DNA of 64,000 nucleotides from Megascapheus bottae (GCA_024803745.1 JANJXV010001737.1:18086-82085), one strand, 5' to 3'; numbered from the stretch's first letter, positions 44,015 to 56,090 are shown. Notes: generated from the sequence alone by a model not told the origin. Translations and numbers: made by a program.

Positions 44015-45350
44015 GTGTGTGTTGCCCATTCACTTGTGGATGTTTTTGTTTCAATGTTGTTACTGCTCCCGTGAAAGAATTTTTTTTTTAGGTGTCCTAA
44101 TCGTTCCCTTTCAAATGCATAGACACATGTCGCCCCAGTGGTTTTGTAACTTCTCACTTTTGGAATATACTTAGGATTTCCAATCTTCCTTTGCTCTCTA
44201 AGGAGGCAGTTACATCTCAGAGAAGCAAGGGTCATTTTCTTCTTAGTCCCTTATTTAGCAGAACCCTTCAAGTTGAGCAAAATAGCCATACTGTGCATGA
44301 TAACAGGGGCTAAGACCATCTATTCCTATGCTGATAGCCACTGTTTGGAGATATTATAAAGTTATACTGAGGCAAGTGGGTTTTGTGCTGATTTAATCAG
44401 TAATGAGCAGTGGTTTTATTTAATAAATTTTACTGCTGGTTATCGAGGTGGCTGGGTCGAGGTGGTTGTCATGAGCCACTTAGAAATGCAGTGGGTGAGA
44501 AGAAAAATAAACCCTCCCTCCTCAAACTTAATGCTGTAGGAGAAAAGTGTGAGCCCAGTGTGGCATTTTAGTCTTTCTAGGTAAGCCATCTTGTTGTGTG
44601 CTGTCTTGTTGTAGCTTGCTACACCCAGCTATGTGGAACAAACTTTTGAATTTGCCCTTGAAATTCTAGAACAGTTATGGGATTATTTCTAACGAGTGGC
44701 ATTCATGGTCTCTATTCAAATGATGAATTTGGGTCATCCAGAAATGTGGAAGGTATTTTTCCATTTTATCTCTCTGATTTTGTCCTATTTTTTTTAAAGG
44801 GTTGCTTTTTAGAAACACCAGTTGGCGGCATGCTGAATCTCTAAATTTGGTTCCCCACATCTTCTGTTTTATTGATGATGATTTTGTGTCATTGTTCTTT
44901 GACTGTCTTCTGAGCAAGGTTTTTGCATTGGTCCTGCACAGCATTGGTTTTAGACCCCATGGTTTCCCATTGTGTTTAACGGATAATTCCATTTTGCTCT
45001 TAAATTTTTGTATTTCCAGTGTTTTTTCTTCTCTGCCTTTTATACATTTTTAGTCAGTCTCTTTTTAAACAAATAATAGTTATATGTTTTTATTGCCTGG
45101 CATGTATTTATTTTCCTCCATCAAATATTCCTCAATCCCTCTGGGATTCCCACAGTGATATATATTTACCCTAGAAAATTAGAAAAGAAAATATGGGTAA
45201 GAAAGAATATGTAAATGACCATTATTCCATTAACTCTCAAAAAAATCCCCATCACAGTTAATATAATGAAATGTTTCCTTTCAGCTAAAATTTGCATTTC
45301 TTTTTCTTTAATCTTTTAAAGCAAAACTGAGGTGTCTTTAGCATGTACTG
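44015..45350. other. Unique non-coding stretch
   Basis: No gene is recognised. Overlapping frames on both strands at 44675-45053 have no known domain. Confidence 0.4.
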
Positions 45351-45588
45351 CTACCCTTAACTTTTAACTTTGAAACAATTATAGGCTTGTAAGAAGTTTG
45401 AAAAAAAGAAAAAAAAAGACGTCTCTCGTGCCCTTGGCTCAGTTTTTTCACTGTGCCATTGAATATAACCTTGACACAACCTCAACACCAAGAAGTTTAC
45501 ATTGGTTGTGTAAAATAAGGTTTCCCTGGTCACAGATTTGATTGATTGAGCATTGACCATCATTTAGCATGAGCTCCTTGGTGCATGG

Positions 45589-45799
<211 letters not shown>

Positions 45800-46287
45800 T
45801 GTAGTTTTATCTGACACATACAGGCATGGGCCAGACAAAACCCAAATACAGAAATCAACACCCTGGTGTTGCCCCAGTCCTCACAACCTCTACTCCATCT
45901 GCAGGCTCTGGAACACTCCAATTTGCTTCTCTTTAGTCTTGCCATTGGCCAATCATAAGGCATAAAGCCTTGGTTAGACAGAAGGAGTAAGCATGAATTA
46001 TTTATTATTCATTTTGGAGATCTGTTACAGAACCTGGTGAAATAGCTAATACTTGAGCATAGGTACATTTCCAGATCACTGAGAGTACATTTGCAAATGC
46101 TCTCACAAAAACTCCCTGAACACTTTTGAGACAACTCCTCTATTAATTAGCTTGACTTAGTCATCCAACGCTCATACCATTTTGTACCCCATAAGTGCAT
46201 ATGTAACTATAATTTTCAAAAAGGTATATAAACAGAATCACACAGCATGTACAAAGCTGATAGTCTAGTGTAGGGTCTGCTGCCCAC

Positions 46288-46545
46288 TATCTAGCTACTC
46301 AATAGGCATCGGTTGGGAAGATTATATATAGTTCAATGCTGGCCCTGCAGGAAGTTTAAGACATCGTCTTGACAAAGATAGTAATGGTGGTACACATTTG
46401 TCAACCTGGGAAGTATAGATAGAAAGATGGCAAAAAAAAGTGAGCCCTTATCTTAAAAACAACAACAAAAAAAAGGGCATGGTTCAAGTAGTATGCCATT
46501 TGCATAGCATATTGAAAGGCCCTGAGTTCAAACCCTAGAGAAAAT
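46288..46545 (+). mobile_element. Old B1-dID-like SINE
   Basis: B1-like blocks (TGGTGGTACACATTTGTCAA, CCTGGGAAGTATAGATAGAA) with a preceding B1 piece. Then the ID-like half GGTTCAAGTAGTATGCC, TAGCATATTGAAAGGCCCTG and AGTTCAAACCC. Confidence 0.5.
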
Positions 46546-46547
46546 GG

Positions 46548-46655
46548 GAGGGGCTGAAGGGAGGAGGAGAGAGGGGAGAAGGGAGGTGAAGAGGGATGGT
46601 GGAGAAAGGGGAGAAGAGGAAAGGGAAGGAAAGAGAGAAGAAAGGAAGGAATTAA
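46548..46655. repeat. GA-rich purine tract
   Basis: GGAGGAGAGAGGGGAGAAGG-type units, the tail region of the preceding SINE. Confidence 0.85.
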
Positions 46656-47373
46656 GCTATTGTGAACATTCATGCATAGATTGAGATTCTGCATTATATA
46701 TTGTTTTTAAAAAGCCCTCATTTTCAAAACTGGTACTTGAAGTGTTTCTCCAGGTCATTGTTGAGTTTTTGGAAACAGTTTTAATGACTGCATAGTATTC
46801 TACCATATGAAGGTAGTTCCATTTATTTAACCACTTCTCAACAAGTTCATGTTTCTTTGAGTTTTATTGACAGCCTACCAACTGCTTTTTAGAGTTTTTC
46901 CTCCTCTTTCTCATCATAAATCTTTTGAAAATATGTGCACTTTCCATGTAATTTTAGTGCAACGGCACATTTCAAGTACGGTAAGAAATTATTTTCCTAT
47001 ATCCCAGATTGTTGGATTTTAATTCCTCTTTAATTCTCTTGGAAATGGAAACAGGGTCAGGCAAGGCTTGATGTTTGCCAATTGACACTATGGGTGGGTT
47101 TTCCTGGCTTTCCCCATTGAGCCTGGGAGTCTTGGTGAATCTTCATCACCACCTAAGGGAGGGCTGATGAACCCGCCTGGCTGCTGTCCAGAGTGCTGAA
47201 ACCTGCCGGCTATAGCTAAGCGTGGGCAGAGTCCAGCTCTTTGTCTCCCTGACATGAAAGTGAAAATGTATCCATGAATTTGTTACAACCATGGATTCCT
47301 TAGCATGGCATTTCCAAACAGCACATTCAACATGAGCCAAAGGACAAAATTTCTACTGCTCCAAACTGCTGCT

Positions 47374-47412
47374 CTGTGTGTGTGTGTGTGCGTGTGTGTG
47401 TGTGTGTGTGGC
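47374..47412. repeat. (GT)n microsatellite
   Basis: Nineteen or so GT units with one GC step. Confidence 0.95.
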
Positions 47413-48880
47413 ACACCCTGTATCCTGAACTACCCTTCCCCCCACTTTCCAGCTCACATCTTCTTTGCAACAAGGTCCCACTGTTCATTCCTTCTTCAGT
47501 CACAACTCTGGCTATCCCAGCCACCAAGTGGCTCTAATAAAGCAGCTGCATTGTGGAGAAGAGGTCAGTGGGGAAGTCAGTACTTCATTAGAACCTACTT
47601 CCTCCACACCAGAGCCACACAGATCTCAGCTCTCAGGGCTTTCCCTCTCCACCCCCCTGCCCTGCCCTTCTTCACCTTCCTGTTCTGTCTCTGGTGGACA
47701 AGAAAGAATTCCTTGCTGGTGATTTCTTCAGAAGTCTGTGTGGGTGGGGCTCTTGCCAGCTTTGCATCTTGATGTGGCTCGGAGTGATTTTCACAGGGAT
47801 GGGGTGTTCTACGAATCAGATGCTTCTCGCTTTCCCTCCTTGCTACCTAGAAGTCTGCAATAGTTTTGTGATCTCAAAATTTTCTGCAATACGTCACTGC
47901 TTGAAAAACACTTCTGTGCATTATCTCAGCTCATTCATCCCATGTTTGAGTACTGGTTATATAGGCCAGGCTCTGAGAATAACATAGCCCCTTCCCTTTG
48001 CTTTGCCTTAGAATTTGCCAATGACTTCACACAATATTTAGCATAAAACTTCCATCACATTCCTAGTTCACTCCCCCCTCCACCACAGTTTCCATGTCCT
48101 ATCCATACCCCCCACCCCCACACTTCTCTTATAGAGCCCACTACCCACTTCCATCCAGAGAGAGTAGTTATTACCCTGGAACCTGCTTATGACTTTGGTC
48201 TGAGATGTTCTTTCTACATGGTCCTATAGCTTACTGCTTCTTGTCTTTCTAACCTCAGCTTCCACGTCCTCTCCTACCAAGATCAAATATTGGCAACAAA
48301 AGCACTCCCCCCAACAACCCCTGAGCCCCAAACCAAATCATTGCTCATAGCTGCAGTCTGTAACTAGACTAGGAATGAGCAAGGCCTCCACCAGGACTCA
48401 GGTTAGACATTGTGAACACAGTGGCACCAAGCTTTCACATCCCTTGGTTTCTTGCTGTGTTCTTTCTCCTATCTGCCAATCTTCAAGTTGACAAGACCTT
48501 GCCAAGAGATGGGCAATAAAGATGATGTCAGCCTAAAAGGGGATGTGGTAATGCTTACAGATCCCTTGCCAGGAACTGCTGTTGGCTTCTCTTCTCTGAT
48601 TTTGAATCTGCTCATGTATAAGCCCACATTCTAGAGGAAAGAAAATAAAATAAAACAGGATTAATTTTCAAAGTGACCCCGCCATCTCTGGAAGAGCACC
48701 ATTAACCTTATCTACTTAGGAACCTGGTCAGCTTCCCAGCCCCTGTTCCAAGAATGATTCACCCTATTGACGTGAGAAAACAGAGGCCCAAACACACTGG
48801 TCCTGGTGTTTACCCACAGAATGTTCCACAGGAGGCTCAGTTTGACTTTTGCTTCCCCCCCCCTCCTCCTGAGGAGATGG
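47413..48880. other. Unique non-coding stretch
   Basis: No gene is recognised. C-rich runs occur at 48065-48122. The 155-codon frame at 47305-47772 includes the GT repeat and is not credible as a protein. Confidence 0.4.
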
Positions 48881-48890
48881 AGGAGGGCTG

Positions 48891-48904
48891 GTTGCTATGG
48901 CGAC
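48891..48904 (-). promoter_or_regulatory. Perfect RFX X-box motif
   Basis: The minus strand reads GTCGCCATAGCAAC, which fits GTNRCC-N2-RGYAAC, the imperfect palindrome bound by RFX factors (ciliary and MHC-class genes). It sits in GC-rich unique sequence next to a C-run (48855-48863). No neighbouring exon is recognised, so a role is inferred only from the motif. Confidence 0.5.
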
Positions 48905-49424
48905 ACAGGATGCTGACATCTTTGCTTGGTGCTTCCAGGGAAGGTTTCCTTTTGTTCTTTCTGGGTGGAGGAGGGATGGGATGGGTTGAGCTGAGAGTGG
49001 TGCGCTGAGATTGGAGCCTCCACTCCCAACCAGGTAGATGGCATCTGATCTAGAGGCCACTGGTTGTGACTTGAACTCCCATCCCTGTGGAGATCAAGTC
49101 TCCACCTTGTTAGTCTCGGCTTCTTCCTCAGGATAAAAAAAAAAGAACTTTGCTTCACAGAGGCTCTGCTGAGCAAATGAAGTTGTTCTTTTAAGTGATG
49201 AGGTGGACACCTACATAGGATAGAGCAAGGTGATAGGTGTTGGCCAGTACAAAGTTATCACAGCCATGGTCATCTGGATGTTTTTCACCAAGACATTTCC
49301 AGGAGCTTCTATGGAGGTGACAGAGCCAGGGCTCTGGGGCAAAGAGAACAGAGGTGAAACCTTTACCCAGCCATTTATGAGCTGGTGAACTCACTTATGT
49401 GCTCAAGTTCAGGTCCACCATGTT

Positions 49425-49610
49425 GTGAACAAATAAACTCACGCACGTGCCTCAGTTCCCTTATCTAGGAAAACAGACGATAGAATTTCCCCCTTCCTCC
49501 CCCTCCCCTGCCACTTCTCTTCCCCCCCCCCTTTTCAGGGTTGTTTTGAAGATTCAGCAAACTTAGTTCAACCCAAGCATCTGGCACATGAGAGTTAGCC
49601 CAGACTGGAT
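49425..49610 (+). repeat. MIR, interrupted by pyrimidine-rich sequence
   Basis: GTGCCTCAGTTCCCTTATCT, GGTTGTTTTGAAGATTCAGC and CCCAAGCATCTGGCACATGA occur in MIR order, with a C-rich insertion at 49490-49532. Confidence 0.6.
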
Positions 49611-49850
49611 TTGAATAGATATCAAACAGCAGGGTAACATTTGATTGTAGGATAATATCTATCACTTAGGAACTTTCAAAGGCACTTCATTGTCAAGGAA
49701 GAGTAAAAAGGAAAAGAAAAGAAAATAGTATCTTACAACCTGTTTGAAATAAAATCGATTCCTTAGACAGCTCTAAAATGACCAGTGCCAGGTAGGCCTG
49801 GGTGGGCAGTCCTTTGGCCAACCAGTAGACACTTGTTAAGTACCTTCTAT

Positions 49851-50057
49851 GTGGTCAGTTGTTTTTTCCTTTTTTTTGCCAGTCCTGGCGCTTAAACTCA
49901 GAGCCTGGGCACTGTCCTTGAGCTTTCTCAAAGCTAGCTCTCTACCACTTGAGCCACAACACCACTTCTGGCTTTTTCTGTGTACTAAGGAATTGAACCC
50001 AGGGCATTGTGTATGCTAGACAATGCCATTGGGCCACCCTGTCCTGTGGTGGTCAGT
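49851..50057 (-). mobile_element. Family A SINE with target duplication
   Basis: The body is 49860-50048 between GTGGTCAGT repeats (49851-49859, 50049-50057). The plus strand shows GCCAGTCCTGGCGCTTAAAC, GAGCTTTCTCAAAGC and GGAATTGAACCCAGGGC. Confidence 0.88.
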
Positions 50058-50519
50058 ATGTTTTCTGGCATTCCACGTAAGGGAAGAACATCAAGAAGGA
50101 TCCACAAGGCAATGTGTGAATGAGAATGTGTATTATCACACCAGGAAGATCATTGGAAAAGGAATCCAAATGGCTCCAAAGACCTTCCAGGTGAAAGGCT
50201 CCAACGCTGTCTGCTGCTAGGGTCCTGGGTCTTTTCTAGGTCCTGGGCACCCCATTTCTTGCTCTGCTGTGATGAATGCCCAGAGTCTCAGCAGAGTAAT
50301 GGGAGTTACTTCTGTGCATTGTGCCATTGTGGTCTTCCTGTGGCTTCCACCCAGTTCACGCTGGCATAGGTCTCTTTGTTTCCCTCTTTGACCTGCCCTC
50401 TGTGTGTCCACCACATGGCATGGGCACTTGGTAGGTTTGAGGTTGAGTCTCATCAAGTCCATTGGGTTTGCTGCATCTCCTGGCAGTCCATGCAGGACAC
50501 TGGATGTACAGCCTGCCTT
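50058..50519. other. Unique non-coding stretch
   Basis: No gene is recognised. Confidence 0.4.
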
Positions 50520-50733
50520 AAAAAAATGGTTCTTGGGCCAGGAGTGCTCTAGTGGTAGAGTGCTTGCCTAGCATGCACAAGGACCTGGGTTCAATTCCTC
50601 TGTACCACATACATAGAAAAAAGCCAGAAATGGTGCTGTAGCTCAAGTGGTAGAGCTCTAGCCTTGAGAAAGCCCAAGGACAGTGCTCAGGCCCTGAGTT
50701 CAAGGCCCAGGACTGGCAAAAAAATGGTTCTTG
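50520..50733 (+). mobile_element. Family A SINE, young, 16-bp target duplication
   Basis: The body is 50536-50717 flanked by AAAAAAATGGTTCTTG (50520-50535, 50718-50733). The head has CTCTAGTGGTAGAGTGCTTG and GGTTCAATTCC. Confidence 0.94.
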
Positions 50734-50799
50734 AAGATCGTGCTTCCCATCTTATGCCTGGGGATGTCAATGCTCAAGGCAAAGAGCACAGGTCTCTGG

Positions 50800-50985
50800 G
50801 GTCTACCTTGGTCCAGCTACTGAGTGGCTGTGGACTTGTGTGGTGACCCAGGCGAAACAACTGAACTTTCTGTGCCTCAGTTTCCCTACTTGTAAAGTAT
50901 CATCTGTCCTCTCATACCATTCTAAGACGGATTACATGAGAATGTATATGCATGGGAGGATGGGGTTACAGGCACGAAACTCAGT
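50800..50985 (+). repeat. MIR
   Basis: GTGGCTGTGGACTTGTGTGG, TGAACTTTCTGTGCCTCAGT, TTCCCTACTTGTAAAGTATC and GGATTACATGAGAATGTATA. Confidence 0.75.
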
Positions 50986-51144
50986 CAATAATGGCAATCA
51001 GTAGTAACCATTATACAAATGTACTCATCCCTTGGTCTTCTTTTAAATTATGAGATTCTTGGTAGAGTTAATGAATGTTAGCATTATTAGCCTCCATGTC
51101 AAGCAGGACACCAGTAATAGGTGATCAACCACTGATTACCTAGA

Positions 51145-51225
51145 GTTCCAATCTTGCCACATGAGCTGTGTGATGTTGAGCAAGACATCCAACTTTTCTG
51201 AACCTGGTTTTAAAAAAAATGTATG
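51145..51225 (+). repeat. MIR fragment
   Basis: TTGCCACATGAGCTGTGTGA, TGTTGAGCAAGACATCCAAC and TTTTCTGAACCTGG. Confidence 0.65.
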
Positions 51226-51237
51226 CTCTGTTAAGAT

Positions 51238-51306
51238 TATGTGTGTGTGCGTGTGTGTGTACACATGCATAAACACACGCGCACACACACAAAAGTATGC
51301 TCACAC
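51238..51306. repeat. GT/CA microsatellite
   Basis: A GT run, ACACATGCATAAACACACGC, then CA units. Confidence 0.85.
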
Positions 51307-51534
51307 ACATGCCAGAACTGAGTGTTGAACTCAGAACCTGGGTGCTGACCCTTAGATCGACTGACTGAATGATTGGTTGATTGATGCTTAGAACTCTCTG
51401 GTTAAGCCACAGTATTAATTAGACATGAGAGTTTCATAAATTTTCCTGCCTGGGCTGACTTTGAACCTCAGATCCTCAGATCTCAGCCTCCTGAGTTGCC
51501 AGTGTTACAGGCATGAGCCACTGGTACCCAGTTT
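51307..51534 (-). mobile_element. Family B SINE
   Basis: The plus strand shows GAGTGTTGAACTCAGAACCT, GGTTAAGCCACAG, CCTGCCTGGGCTGACTTTGA, CAGATCTCAGCCTCCTGAGT and TTACAGGCATGAGCCACTGG. A TGATTGGTTGATTGATGC insertion interrupts the ID-like half. Confidence 0.85.
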
Positions 51535-51535
51535 A

Positions 51536-53030
51536 CACTAACAAAATTTCTAACTACCTTCGTTCCCTTTAATTCACCCTACAAATATTTTTAGTGCCCA
51601 TCTGTGGGGGGGGGGAGGAGAGGGGGTGGCTGGGAACATGGATCCTACCAGAAAGTTTTGAAGGCCAAGATGCCCCATTAGATGGTAGTGTGCCCTTTCT
51701 ATATGGAAGGGCTCTCTTCTAGAAAGACTCAGCACTGAACCTGGGAGTAAACTTAACTTTGGTTTGAAAACTACCCAGATGATGGAAACAGACAAAACAT
51801 CTGTATTGATCTTGAAAGCCGAGGTCAGACAGGAGGTCCATGTATTACCATAATTAGATTTGAAACCATTGTCCTCAAATCCTTGCTTCATATTATGCAA
51901 CATGAAACTAGAAATGATTCCTTTCCTGGGAAGGTGTGACAGCTTTAGGGCCAGGGACACTTAATGGAGAGGGAAGAAGTTTGCGGGGGAGGGTGTTGGA
52001 GGTGAGAAAAGTGAAGGATGGCTGTTGGGGTCAAGTTCACTGGCTCATAGGCTGTCTCTCAGGGCCTATTATATTCCAGACAGAAAGGTTTGAGTGGAGA
52101 CTGTATATGTTCCTTGGATATAGGCCAAGTTCACATACTGACCTTGCTGGCTCTCCTTGTTCTCATTGAGTGAGGTCAGTTGCTTGAAAGGAGATCTTCC
52201 GCTCTGGTTCTAAACTATCCCTCACTCTCCCCCACTCCAATTCCAAACTGAACCAGCCCACATGCAGTGACAGGTAGAAGCCATTCCTTCAGGAGAGGCA
52301 CTAGGAGCCAGCTGTTAGAATGTAGACAGAGTAGCTTCCAGTCCTTAGCTGGGGCACTGGTCTGAGTGAGGTATACTCTGTAGGTAGGTGGGTGGGGGTG
52401 AGTGGATGGTTCTAGAAAACCATTCTTCCTGTTTTCTTAGTGGGGAAGAATTCACATGGAAATGATCTGAAATAAAAGAGTAATTTGAAATTATTTTGAA
52501 CTTAACCAAAACGTTAAAGTTGGCAGACCTTGACTCTTGGTTGTGACAGAAACATGGTGAGTTTCAGGAAATCAGAATACTGGGGTGATTCGTGGAAGGC
52601 ACGTGAGCAGGTCATGTGTCTGAGTGGAAACTGGGACTTTTCCACATTTCCACGCCCACCTCTTCTATCAATTCGTCTTATCTTTGAATCGCCTTTTCCT
52701 ACCCAATCTCTTCACTTAGACTGGCATTCTCCACTCCTCTGTGGGAGAATATCATATGATATCTATGTGTCCATGTGAAAGTAGACACAGATATCAGCAG
52801 GTCTCAAGCTGATCTGGCAAACCAATACAATCAATACAAGTTCCCAGTATCCCAATCTCAGAGGAGGACTCTGATTGGGTCAGGTGTTTACCTGTGGACC
52901 ATCGATGGTAGGTTAATGTTTTTTTTTCTATGATGGCAGTTTCTAGAACAACACCCTGGGGGTGGACTGGAGGGGGGTGACAAAGCTATCCAGGCAAACA
53001 CAAAGTATGAGGATGGAAGAGGTTATTTAT
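51536..53030. other. Unique non-coding stretch
   Basis: No gene is recognised. A G-run (GGGGGGGGGGAGGAGAGG) lies at 51606-51626, and the 128-codon minus frame at 51574-51960 has no domain. Confidence 0.4.
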
Positions 53031-53032
53031 GA

Positions 53033-53240
53033 TAGCCAGGTATAGTACCACAAATCTGTCATTCCAGCTACTTGAGAGAATCACAAGACCAAGGCCAACT
53101 CAGATAAAGGTAGTAGAGGGACTCTGTCTCCAAAAACACAAAAATAAAACAATCAGTATCTAGGGATGGGGTGTGACACAAGTAGTCCCATGTTTGGCTA
53201 GCATATGTGAAGTTCTGGGTTCAAGTCTTACACCAGAAGA
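53033..53240 (+). mobile_element. B1-dID-like SINE
   Basis: AGCCAGGTATAGTACCACAA, TCATTCCAGCTACTTGAGAG and GGGACTCTGTCTCCAAAAAC (B1 part), then GACACAAGTAGTCCCATGTT, TGGCTAGCATATGTGAAGTT and CTGGGTTCAAGTC (ID part). Confidence 0.7.
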
Positions 53241-53340
53241 GAGGGAGAGGGAAAAGGAGAGGAGGAGGAGGGAGGGAGGGGGGAGGGAAGAAAGGAGGGA
53301 AGGAGAGAGAGAGAAAAAGGGAGGAAGAAGGGAGAGCATA
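53235..53340. repeat. GA-rich purine tract
   Basis: GAGGGAGAGGGAAAAGGAGA and similar units, probably grown from the SINE tail on its left. Confidence 0.9.
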
Positions 53341-53815
53341 GGATATGAAAACAACAGACTTAGTGTTTTCTTACTGTAGCATAGCTTGGCTGAGACCCTG
53401 TCAGAAGCAGCTTCCTCCATTACTTTCTATTTGAGCAACATTTATTGACTGGTAATTGCTAACCTTTGAGGCCTGGCTGTCGTATGATGTAGTTAGATTT
53501 GGCTGTGGACTAGAGTCATACGAGGAAAGGAAGGAGGCCAGCCATTCTGCGTGCTCCTTCTGTCTGCTGTACTAGTGTTTTATATCCACACACTGCGTGG
53601 ACTTAGTATCCCTTTGTTCTGACGTGGAGACAGAGCCCCCACGAGGGGAAGTAAACTCAAAGTCCAAAGCGAAATAAGCGGAGATAACAAATTCTGAAAG
53701 TGGTGAAAGAGCCCAAGTGTTCACCCCTAAGCCTCAAGCTCGCTGGTAACTACATTTCTCTCCGCCTTGGTGTCCTTTCAAACTTAGCAAGAAGTTTCAA
53801 GAATAAAGTTAGATA
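53341..53815. other. Unique non-coding stretch
   Basis: No gene is recognised. Confidence 0.4.
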
Positions 53816-53816
53816 G

Positions 53817-53879
53817 CCAGGAAGGAAGGAAGGAAGGAAGGAAGGAAGGAAGGAAGGAAGGAAGGAAGGGAAAGAAAAA

Positions 53880-53931
<52 letters not shown>

Positions 53932-53940
53932 AAAGAAAAG
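53817..53940. repeat. (GGAA)n-(GAAA)n compound microsatellite
   Basis: About 13 consecutive GGAA units followed by about 16 GAAA/AAAG units. Confidence 0.98.
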
Positions 53941-54289
53941 CAACCAAGCCAGCTCTAAATGATTCATGATACCCAACATGCATATTTATAGACTCCATCG
54001 AGAGTGGAGCACTCGAGGCTCTCTTATGCACACCCCCATACATCTGGAAGCTTCTATCAAGCACTTGGAAGAAAGAAAGACTATGCCACTTATTCACCCA
54101 CACGTGTCTGTGAGGGGATTTGAACTCTCCGTGAACTGCCACCACCACACGAGCCAAACTCTTAAGTGCCCAGCTGGGAGAATAGAGCTCCAAAATTTGA
54201 ATTCTGCTCCTGGCTGCACCAGTCATTCTTTCAGTTAGTTGGATTATTTTTTTAAGTTACCCCTCAACCTTGGAGCACCAGCCTCACCC

Positions 54290-54562
54290 CTCCTCTCTCC
54301 CTCTCCCCCCCCTCTTCCTCTTCTCCCCTCTCTCCCATTTGAAGTGTTATTTGCTGTGATCATTTGCAAATCTTTATACTAACAAATGATCTCTTTATTC
54401 CCTATTAAAGAAACTCCTGTCCTCCTCTTTCCTCCTTTTTCCTTTCTTCCTCTCTTTAACCTTTCCACCCATCATCTATCCTATCCATTCCCTATCCTTC
54501 TATCCATCATCCATCTATCTTCCTTCCTTTCATATCCATCCATCCATCCATCCATCCATCCT
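54290..54562. repeat. Pyrimidine-rich tract ending in (CCAT)n
   Basis: Runs of TCTCCC, CCCCCC and TTCCTCC occur in pieces over this span, ending with about six ATCC/CCAT units at 54535-54561. Confidence 0.75.
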
Positions 54563-55220
54563 CCATTGGTTTATTCAACAATAGTTTGCTTCATCCTTTC
54601 CCTGTGTAAAGCAGTAGAGCACTCAGATGGCAGATGATGGCTCTTCACTGGGCCTCACAGTATTTCCAGGCTGGCAGAAGGCAGAGACAATGCAAACTGT
54701 CCAGTAGGGAGCAATGTGTGAGGTGTGAGGTTGGGCAGGGGAAGGGCTGGGTTAGTATGATGGGTTAGAACTCTGGCTTCCTGCTGTCACCTGCTGCACA
54801 TCTGGAAATTTATGCTCAGGAGAAAGCAAAGAAGAAAATCTTCGAAGGAAGGGCAGTTGATCTTTCATTGGGAAGCTTTGAGGATTCACAAAGGCAGTTG
54901 TGCAGCCTCAACTTTGGTGTCTTTCCAATGCTTTGGTGTCTTTCCAGCTTTGCTGTGGGATGTATGTTTAAGTGAATAAGATTAGGGTCATTCCTAATTG
55001 CTTATAGAAAAAAAAAAGACTCTTGTTTATGGGCTGAGAATGTTGTTTTTTCAACTAATTAGCTTGGTGGGGCTGAACAAAGAGTTGTTTCTGACCCTCC
55101 CCAGGCAATTAAACTAAATGTTCCTAACCTGTCTTACAACTCCCGCCTCCTTCTGAGTTTCTGCTGCCAGTGAATGGCACGCCAGGCATGGACACACGCT
55201 TTTGCTCTTGTTTTTGCTTT
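54563..55220. other. Unique stretch with a small tandem duplication
   Basis: CTTTGGTGTCTTTCCA occurs at 54912-54927 and again at 54931-54946. No gene is recognised. Confidence 0.5.
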
Positions 55221-55221
55221 T

Positions 55222-55531
55222 TAGTTTGCAATGCTAGGATTTGAACTCAGGATTCTGAGCTTGCAAAGACAGGTGCTCTATCTCTTGAATCACGCTGCCG
55301 ACCACTTGCTGGTTTGATTGTGTTCCAGATAGGATTTTGCTTTATGCCTGGGCCAGCCTGGACTGCAATCCTTTTCGTTATGCTTCCCCAGGGTGTACCA
55401 CTGTTGAGATGGAATCTCAGAAACAATTTATTTATTTATTTTTTGAACTAGACTAGCCTTGAATCTTGATCTTCCAATCTCTGGCTCCCAGGTAGCTAGA
55501 ATTATAGACTTGAGCCACTGCCACTGCCCCA

Positions 55532-55532
<1 letters not shown>
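55222..55532 (-). mobile_element. Two old B1-dID-like SINEs, minus strand
   Basis: First unit, about 55222-55400: AGGATTTGAACTCAGGATTC, AAGACAGGTGCTCTATCTCT, CCTGGGCCAGCCTGGACTGC. Second, about 55400-55532: GACTAGCCTTGAATCTTGAT, CCCAGGTAGCTAGAATTATA, GACTTGAGCCACTGCC. Both are reverse complements of B1-type blocks. Confidence 0.6.

Positions 55533-55533
<1 letters not shown>

Positions 55534-55575
<42 letters not shown>
55534..55575. repeat. (T)42 homopolymer
   Basis: Forty-two consecutive T after a decayed SINE. Its length is prone to sequencing and assembly error. Confidence 0.95.
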
Positions 55576-55578
<3 letters not shown>

Positions 55579-55870
55579 GAAAAGGTACTAGAAAACAGTG
55601 CTGTTTTCTTGAGTTCTATTATTGTTTGTATACTGTCATAAGTTGCCATGTTTATGATGACTTTGCACAGTAAGGATAGGAACCTACAGAGTTATTACAG
55701 GACCTAGGTGTTTATTGAGTATAGGTTTTACCCATAATCCCTAGAGACGCCTTCCTGCATCCATAATCATAGTGTTGAGATCCAGAGAGACTGAAAGTCC
55801 TCCAGCCCACCAGCCCACTGTCCCAAAAGGTCAAAATAGAATTAATTCTGGGAATATCAGCAAAATTAAA

Positions 55871-56090
55871 CTTTTTTTTTTAAGTCAGTCATGGGGTGTG
55901 AACTCAAAACCTAGATGGTGGGTGTCCCTGAGCTCTCTTTTCTACCATTTTGAGGTACAGCTCCACTACTGGTTTTTGAGTGGTTAATTGGAGAGAAGAG
56001 TCTCATGCGGACTTTTCTGCCTGGGCTGGCTTTGAACCATGATCCTCAAGACCTAAGCCTCCTGAGTAGCTACTATTACAGGTGTGAGCT
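55871..56090 (-). mobile_element. Family B SINE
   Basis: Oligo(T), GTGTGAACTCAAAACCTAGA, GGTTAATTGGAGAGAAGAGT, CTGCCTGGGCTGGCTTTGAA and CCTCCTGAGTAGCTACTATT on the plus strand. Confidence 0.88.

Noticed and set aside
44802..45053. 83-codon hydrophobic plus-strand frame
   Set aside because: The hydrophobicity follows from T-rich DNA, and an overlapping minus frame is equally open.
47305..47772. 155-codon plus-strand frame
   Set aside because: It runs through a GT microsatellite (Cys-Val run) and has no domain.
53750..54226. 158-codon minus-strand frame
   Set aside because: The centre is translated GGAA/GAAA repeat (Phe-Leu-Ser runs).
54290..54350. Polypyrimidine tract as a splice acceptor region
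   Set aside because: No open exon with a donor follows. The tract is part of a longer low-complexity zone.
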